Assembly (NCBI GenBank): GCA_964629615.1
Contig: CAZVUD010000044.1
Location: 1 to 10,233, forward strand
Reading direction: 5' to 3'
Length of the DNA stretch: 10,233 bases
Source of the DNA: SVTX01 sp964629615
GTDB taxonomy: Bacteria > Bacillota > Clostridia > Oscillospirales > CAG-272
Shown piece by piece: positions 6,403 to 10,233 of the stretch. How positions within the stretch are numbered: the stretch's first letter is position 1; every line of letters starts with the position of its first letter. A program made the position numbers and the translations under genes. Below the pieces are notes generated by a model that had not been told where the DNA came from, did not search any database, and was given only the letters and a program-made list of their open reading frames with translations.

Positions 6403-7386
6403 ATGGTACTTCCAAACAAGCGTCCGGAAAATATGGAGAGGATCACAGATGCTGCTCTTGCTGACAAGTTCATAAAGGAACAGGTCGAGCTCGTAAGAGA
6501 GCAGGTGGGTGACAAGAAGGTTCTTCTTGCTCTTTCGGGAGGCGTAGATTCATCTGTCGTTGCCGCGCTTCTTATCAAGGCTATCGGCGATCAGCTTACA
6601 TGTATCCATGTAAATCACGGTCTTATGCGCAAAAATGAATCGGAGCAGGTTATCGAGGTGTTCGGCAAGGAGCTGAAGGCAAACCTCATATATATCGATG
6701 CTACCGACAGATATCTTGATCTGCTCTCGGGTGTTTGCGAGCCCGAGCGTAAGCGCAAGATAATAGGAAGCGAGTTTATTAAGATATTTGATGAAGAAGC
6801 GAGCAAGCTTGATAATATCTCATTCCTTGCACAAGGTACTATTTATCCTGATATACTTGAGTCTGATGGCGTTAAAGCGCATCATAACGTAGGCGGATTG
6901 CCTGAGGGCATGCAGTTTGAGCTTGTTGAGCCCATAAGATTGCTTTATAAGGACGAGGTAAGAGTCGTTGGCGAGGCACTGGGACTTCCGCATTCCATGG
7001 TATACCGTCAGCCGTTCCCCGGACCGGGACTTGGTGTTCGTTGCCTTGGAGCTATCACGCGTGACAGACTTGAGGCTTTGCGCGAGGCGGATGCTATCTT
7101 GCGCGAGGAGTTTGATATATGCGGACTTTCCGAGCATGTATGGCAGTATTTCATTGCTATTCCGGATGTGAAGTCGGTTGGCGTGCGCGACGGAAAGAGA
7201 TATGAGGGATGGCCTGCTATAATCAGAGCGGTGAATACGAAGGATGCCATGAGCGCAACCGTCGAGGAGATACCTTACAGCGTACTCCATAAGATAACTG
7301 ACCGCATAACTTCCGAGGTCGAGGGAATAAACAGAGTGCTTTATGACCTTACGCCAAAGCCCGTCGGCACTATTGAGTGGGAATAA
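6403..7386 (+). CDS. guaA: GMP synthase, ATP-pyrophosphatase and dimerisation subunit only (no amidotransferase domain)
   Basis: 327 residues. It converts XMP to GMP in two steps, adenylating XMP with ATP and then substituting ammonia, in purine nucleotide synthesis. The PP-loop SGGVDSS is at 45-51. The dimerisation domain carries HHNVGGLPE (160-168), RQPFPGPGLGVRCLG (202-216) and the conserved end TIEWE (323-327). Bacterial GuaA is usually about 510-525 residues with an N-terminal glutamine amidotransferase of about 190-200 residues. Here the open frame starts just before the pyrophosphatase domain, and the upstream DNA has its own promoter and no amidotransferase remnant, so this is not a broken gene. 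An archaeal-like two-subunit arrangement or use of free ammonia is inferred. The start at 6403 follows GAAAGG; the in-frame ATG at 6361 has no ribosome binding site. A hairpin follows at 7401. Confidence 0.93.
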   Translation: MVLPNKRPENMERITDAALADKFIKEQVELVREQVGDKKVLLALSGGVDSSVVAALLIKAIGDQLTCIHVNHGLMRKNESEQVIEVFGKELKANLIYIDATDRYLDLLSGVCEPERKRKIIGSEFIKIFDEEASKLDNISFLAQGTIYPDILESDGVKAHHNVGGLPEGMQFELVEPIRLLYKDEVRVVGEALGLPHSMVYRQPFPGPGLGVRCLGAITRDRLEALREADAILREEFDICGLSEHVWQYFIAIPDVKSVGVRDGKRYEGWPAIIRAVNTKDAMSATVEEIPYSVLHKITDRITSEVEGINRVLYDLTPKPVGTIEWE

Positions 7387-7400
7387 TTTCGTATCATGTG

Positions 7401-7427
7401 ATGAGGGCAAGGTTTACTTGCCCTCAT
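7401..7427 (+). terminator. Hairpin after the GMP synthase gene, possible terminator
   Basis: A perfect 11-bp stem (ATGAGGGCAAG with CTTGCCCTCAT) encloses the loop GTTTA, 15 bases after the stop codon. Only TTG follows the stem, so the T-tract is poor and termination may be partial. Some read-through into the pump gene at 7489 is possible. Confidence 0.6.
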
Positions 7428-7488
7428 TTGCATAGAGAGTCTGATCATATCCTCTGTGCGCGGATGATAGTTAAGAAAGGACGAGCTT

Positions 7489-8850
7489 ATGAAAAAGGAT
7501 CTGACGAGCGGCAGCGTATTTAAAAATTTAATTATATTTTCTCTCCCGTATCTGCTCTCATATCTACTTCAGACATTGTACGGCATGGCAGATCTGTACA
7601 TAATAGGTGGGTTCGGAAGCGTTGCAGATTCATCTGCCGTTTCGATAGGCTCGCAGGTCATGCATATGCTGACGGTGACGATAGTTGGACTGTCTATGGG
7701 AGCGACTGTATTTATCGGGAGAAGTGTCGGTGCGAATGATAGCAAAAATGTTGCAAAGGGGATAGGCAATACTGTAACTGTCTTTCTGTCGATCTCGGTC
7801 GCTTTGACTGCCATTCTCATTATGCTCTCAAATCCGATAGCGGCAATCATGTCCACGCCTCGCGACGCATTCGACGGTACTGTGACATATTTGACCATCT
7901 GCTTTGCAGGTATACCGTTTATCGTGGCATACAATGTTATAAGCGCGATATTCCGCGGCATGGGAGACTCTAAAAGCCCAATGATATTTGTCGGCATAGC
8001 CTGCATTTCAAATATCGGACTTGATTATCTTTTTATAGGCGCTCTTGGCATGGGTCCTGCGGGAGCGGCGCTCGGTACAACTCTTGCGCAGGCAATAAGC
8101 GTATTGTTTTCACTGCTTGCATTTCTGAAGCGCAAAACGGGTATTTCGATGGTACGCTCTGACCTTAAGATCAGCAGAAGCGTGACATCGAGCATACTGA
8201 GGGTAGGGTTGCCGATAGCACTTCAGGACGGACTTATTCAGATCGCGTTTTTGCTTATCACGGTCATAGCCAATAACAGGGGACTTAACGATTCCACAGC
8301 TGTGGGAATAGTAGAGAAGATGATAAGCTTTCTCTTCCTTGTTCCGTCCTCCATGCTTTCTGCCGTGTCCGCGCTCGGGTCGCAGAATATTGGTGCGAAT
8401 AAGCCAAAGCGCGCGACAGACACATTGCGATATGCTGTATTTATATCGGTGGGATTTGGCTTTATAGTTGCGATAGCGGTGCAATTTTTTGCAGAGCCGC
8501 TTGTCTCACTGTTTACGGATGCGGAAACATATGAGGGTGCGGAGGTCGTGCGCCTCGGAGGACAATATATCCGCGGATATGTATGGGATTGCATTTTTGC
8601 AGGCATACATTTTTGCTTCAGCGGTTACTTTTGCGCGATCGATCGATCCGAAATATCATTTTTGCACAATATCATAGCCATAGCTCTCATGCGCGTACCC
8701 GGCGTATATCTTACGTCAAAATACTTCCAGGGCACTCTGCTTCCAATGGGACTTGCAACCTCGTTTGGTTCTGTTATCTCGGTCGTTATATGCGTTATGG
8801 CATTTCTCATAATTAAAAAAAGAGAAAAACGTTGCATGCATAGTGCGTAA
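7489..8850 (+). CDS. MATE-family multidrug/cation efflux transporter
   Basis: 453 residues, the usual MATE length of about 440-470, with roughly 12 hydrophobic helices in two similar halves and a short basic tail (443-449). It is an integral inner-membrane antiporter that would export organic cations or other small molecules using a Na+ or H+ gradient. Typical signatures are the N-terminal SLPYLLSYLLQTLYGMADL (18-36), FRGMGDSKSP (155-164) after the fourth helix region, GPAGAALGT (189-197), and SALGSQNIGANKP (294-306) in the second half, matching the GRSVGAND (77-84) of the first half. The ATG at 7489 follows AAAGGA by 7 bases. It is 102 bases after the GMP synthase gene, with a hairpin between and no clear promoter of its own. 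Substrate cannot be told from sequence; an unproven alternative is a metabolite or peptide exporter. Confidence 0.92.
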   Translation: MKKDLTSGSVFKNLIIFSLPYLLSYLLQTLYGMADLYIIGGFGSVADSSAVSIGSQVMHMLTVTIVGLSMGATVFIGRSVGANDSKNVAKGIGNTVTVFLSISVALTAILIMLSNPIAAIMSTPRDAFDGTVTYLTICFAGIPFIVAYNVISAIFRGMGDSKSPMIFVGIACISNIGLDYLFIGALGMGPAGAALGTTLAQAISVLFSLLAFLKRKTGISMVRSDLKISRSVTSSILRVGLPIALQDGLIQIAFLLITVIANNRGLNDSTAVGIVEKMISFLFLVPSSMLSAVSALGSQNIGANKPKRATDTLRYAVFISVGFGFIVAIAVQFFAEPLVSLFTDAETYEGAEVVRLGGQYIRGYVWDCIFAGIHFCFSGYFCAIDRSEISFLHNIIAIALMRVPGVYLTSKYFQGTLLPMGLATSFGSVISVVICVMAFLIIKKREKRCMHSA

Positions 8851-8853
8851 TGT

Positions 8854-8901
8854 GCGACAGAAAAGCTTGTTTGGATCTTTAAAAATTTTAATTTTCGTCG
8901 C
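8854..8901 (+). terminator. Weak candidate terminator after the MATE gene
   Basis: GCGAC-A-GAAAA (8854-8864) can pair with TTTTCGTCGC (8892-8901), leaving one bulged A and a long AT-rich loop; TTGAATTTTT follows. It abuts the -35 of the next promoter. The large loop and bulge make it doubtful. Confidence 0.35.
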
Positions 8902-8930
8902 TTGAATTTTTAGGGGAAAAGTGGTATAAT
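8902..8930 (+). promoter_or_regulatory. Strong promoter of the small 82-residue gene and its leader
   Basis: -35 TTGAAT (8902-8907), 17-base spacer and perfect -10 TATAAT (8925-8930) with TGG directly before it (extended -10). Transcription should start at about 8937, the first base of a 14-base palindrome. Confidence 0.85.
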
Positions 8931-8936
8931 TTAAGT

Positions 8937-8950
8937 ATAGGATATCCTAT
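8937..8950. promoter_or_regulatory. 14-base perfect palindrome at the transcription start
   Basis: ATAGGATATCCTAT is fully self-complementary and begins 7 bases after the -10, so it covers about +1 to +14. It could be an operator for an unknown repressor, or a short hairpin at the 5' end of the RNA (5-bp arms around a 4-base loop). No regulator gene lies next to it. Confidence 0.45.
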
Positions 8951-9082
8951 CAAGAGAGCGATGCAGCCTATTCGCACCCACGGCAGTCGGATGCGTTTAA
9001 ACTATATGTTTCGCACTATCCTCTCTGTATTACGGTCGCTCTGTTCTGCTCGGGCGGAGGTATCGGGAGAGGAGGAATGTGA
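8937..9082 (+). promoter_or_regulatory. Candidate structured or coding leader of the 82-residue gene
   Basis: About 146 bases of leader contain several competing complements. AGAGCGA (8955-8961) pairs with TCGCTCT (9036-9042). AGAGAG (8953-8958) pairs with CTCTCT (9021-9026). TCCTCTC (9019-9025) pairs with GAGAGGA (9067-9073), which overlaps the Shine-Dalgarno. TGCG at 8992-8995 can pair with CGCA at 8973-8976 or at 9012-9015. These are mutually exclusive in part, as in a translation-controlling switch. I matched it to no known riboswitch, 6S RNA or SRP RNA. A 41-codon frame at 8961-9086 also fills the leader and overlaps the next start as ATGA, so it may instead be a leader peptide. Confidence 0.4.
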
Positions 9083-9331
9083 ATGAAGCGTGTAAGATCA
9101 GGATGTATCTTGCAGACACTTGTATTTTTGCAAAAGGACGATTGCGGTCTTGACAGCCAAACTCAGCTGGAATGCAATCGCAGTGAAGTTGAAAAATACA
9201 AGCAGGATCTGGAAAAGAACAAAACTCGCTATCAGATAGTTTCCGTGGAGGAGCAGGACGATTCGTCCATTATTCTTCGTGTGAAGAAGCATCTGAACGC
9301 AAAAACAGATGTCAGCGAATATTTTGATTAA
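9083..9331 (+). CDS. Small hypothetical protein, 82 residues
   Basis: A small soluble, highly charged protein without signal peptide or membrane segment. It starts MKRVRSGCILQTLVF, has a predicted helix at about 30-46 rich in Glu, Lys and Asn, then a beta-like IVSVEEQDDSSIILRVKKH (52-70) and an acidic end, DVSEYFD. It resembles small uncharacterised clostridial proteins in my memory, but I cannot name a family or a function. The ATG at 9083 has AGGAGG 7 bases upstream, a strong site. The gene has its own promoter (8902-8930), a long leader and its own terminator (9333-9375), so it is a one-gene unit unless the 41-codon frame in the leader is translated. A helix-sheet protein that binds a partner is possible; no catalytic motif is seen. 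Confidence 0.8.
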   Translation: MKRVRSGCILQTLVFLQKDDCGLDSQTQLECNRSEVEKYKQDLEKNKTRYQIVSVEEQDDSSIILRVKKHLNAKTDVSEYFD

Positions 9332-9332
9332 A

Positions 9333-9375
9333 AAAAGCGCCGCGGCGGTCTATTTTAGACCTATGCGGCGCTTTT
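9333..9375. terminator. Two-stage hairpin terminator
   Basis: AAAAGCGCCGC (9333-9343) pairs with GCGGCGCTTTT (9365-9375). Beyond a 3x3 internal loop, GGTCTA pairs with TAGACC around TTT. It begins two bases after the stop of the 82-residue gene. The A-run before and T-run after the GC stem make it suitable in both directions. Confidence 0.88.
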
Positions 9376-9461
9376 GCACGTGCGGTGTAGCTTTTGCTCG
9401 TTAAAATATACAAAACGCATGCTGTCGTTTTATGCAAACAAACGAAATAACATAAATTGAG

Positions 9462-9490
9462 TTGAAAATCGCGTCAGAACATGGTAAAAT
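9462..9490 (+). promoter_or_regulatory. Promoter of the flavin-reductase-like gene
   Basis: -35 TTGAAA (9462-9467), 17-base spacer, -10 TAAAAT (9485-9490) with TGG at the extended -10 position. The start would be near 9497, leaving a leader of about 110 bases. The leader contains GACC/GGTC and GCC/GGC complements, but I see no known FMN riboswitch core. Confidence 0.8.
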
Positions 9491-9607
9491 AATAATGACA
9501 GATAAATACATAAGTTACGCGCCTGCGGCGGTATATGACCTATATCGACGGTCTTGTATATTTAGAGATTGGCGATAACTTAAAAAAGCATTTAAGGAGT
9601 AAAAATA

Positions 9608-10233
9608 ATGAGTAGCTTTGAAGACCTCAGGATAGTAGACAATTTCTACCAGACATCGCTGTATTTCCCCATGCCCACGGTGATCATAAGCACACTGTGT
9701 GAGGACGGAAGCACGACCCTTGGACCTTATTCTCTTGTACAGCCGTACTATGTTGCCGGCAAGGATTATTATGCGATGCTGCTTTGCTGTCGCAATTCCT
9801 CCAACACCGCACAGAATATTTTGCGAAACGGCAAGTGCACGCTGAATTTTATAGATGACAAGCCTGCCACATTCAAGGAGGCTGTAAAGCTTTCTTGGCC
9901 CGGAGATAAGCCCTCTGACAAGATGCCGAAGTGTAACTTCAGACTTGAAAAAAGCATGATCGAAGAAAAAACCGGAGAGGCAAGACCTATGGTGCTCACT
10001 GATGCTATCGAGGCTGTCGAATGCACCTGGATGCGCGAGCTTGACGGCGCAGACAGAGATATGGCAGGAGAGCTTAACGGATACGAAGGACCGTATCATG
10101 ATTTCAACGGCATAACGAGTAAATTCGGCGCTCACTTTATTTTGCGTGTGGATAAGATCCTCATGAAGAAAAAATACAGCGACGCTATTATAAACGGCGT
10201 GCGCGCAAAGGATTTTCCGCCTCTCCCTGTGGA
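9608..10233 (+). CDS. Flavin-reductase-like FMN-binding split-barrel protein (3' end cut off)
   Basis: An open frame from the ATG at 9608 (AAGGAG 8 bases upstream) runs through 208 codons to the window edge without a stop, so the C-terminus is missing. The N-terminal part resembles the flavin reductase-like / flavoredoxin group: PMPTVIIST (21-29), a following GPYSLVQPYYV (39-49) where family members place FMN-contacting backbone, and CRNSSNTAQNILRNGKCTLNFI-like strands and helix at about 61-82. Members bind FMN as dimers and either reduce flavin with NAD(P)H or pass electrons to partner proteins. The section after residue 90, with KMPKCNF and an acidic region at 125-165, is more variable. It has its own promoter and follows a terminator, so it is independent of the 82-residue gene. 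The exact electron partner cannot be stated. Confidence 0.75.
   Translation, partial: MSSFEDLRIVDNFYQTSLYFPMPTVIISTLCEDGSTTLGPYSLVQPYYVAGKDYYAMLLCCRNSSNTAQNILRNGKCTLNFIDDKPATFKEAVKLSWPGDKPSDKMPKCNFRLEKSMIEEKTGEARPMVLTDAIEAVECTWMRELDGADRDMAGELNGYEGPYHDFNGITSKFGAHFILRVDKILMKKKYSDAIINGVRAKDFPPLPV

Noticed and set aside
6820..7410. 196-codon - strand frame over the GMP synthase gene
   Set aside because: It is a shadow of a firmly identified gene and starts inside the following hairpin.
8937..9082. 6S RNA, SRP RNA, c-di-GMP, T-box or FMN riboswitch
   Set aside because: None of the core sequences of these RNAs could be matched by eye, so only an unnamed leader is reported.
9515..10135. 206-codon - strand frame
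   Set aside because: It is antisense to the flavin-reductase-like gene, which has a promoter, ribosome binding site and family motifs. It also covers that gene's leader and lacks its own signals.

Overview
The window looks like chromosome from an anaerobic Gram-positive of class Clostridia (Bacillota), probably a gut or rumen lineage. This rests on AT-rich intergenic DNA, strong AGGAGG-type ribosome binding sites, a Thermoanaerobacter/Clostridium-type NADP secondary alcohol dehydrogenase, a clostridial-style MATE pump and a TetR regulator of clostridial type. No tRNA, rRNA, CRISPR array, insertion sequence or phage gene was found. The assignment below class level is inference.

Left part (1-4950): a TetR-family regulator is read leftward and ends at a strong, probably bidirectional hairpin. 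It is divergent from a two-gene operon read rightward. The operon encodes a membrane-anchored choloylglycine hydrolase/acyltransferase-fold Ntn hydrolase and, 24 bases on, an 840-residue lipoprotein that I do not recognise. The operon promoter (TTGACA-17-TAGAAT) is followed at about +4 by a GAACGTTC palindrome, the expected place and type of site for the neighbouring repressor. A perfect hairpin closes the operon. I infer a small regulated unit at the cell surface: an amide-cleaving or acyl-transferring enzyme plus a partner protein. This is the least described part of the window.

Middle (4950-7490): a leftward NADP(H)-dependent secondary alcohol (isopropanol-type) dehydrogenase converges on the lipoprotein gene and has all expected zinc and NADP residues. 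Across a 346-base AT-rich gap, a rightward gene encodes only the ATP-pyrophosphatase and dimerisation parts of GMP synthase. The glutamine amidotransferase half is absent, so this is a split enzyme or an ammonia-dependent one.

Right part (7490-10233): a MATE-family efflux pump is followed by a small conserved-looking 82-residue protein. The latter has its own strong promoter, a palindrome at its transcription start, a leader with mutually exclusive pairings around the Shine-Dalgarno sequence, and a terminator. Last is a flavin-reductase-like FMN-binding protein that runs off the right edge.

Five promoters could be placed. All five have a 17-base spacer and an extended -10 (TGN), which supports these placements and suggests the main sigma factor here favours that form.
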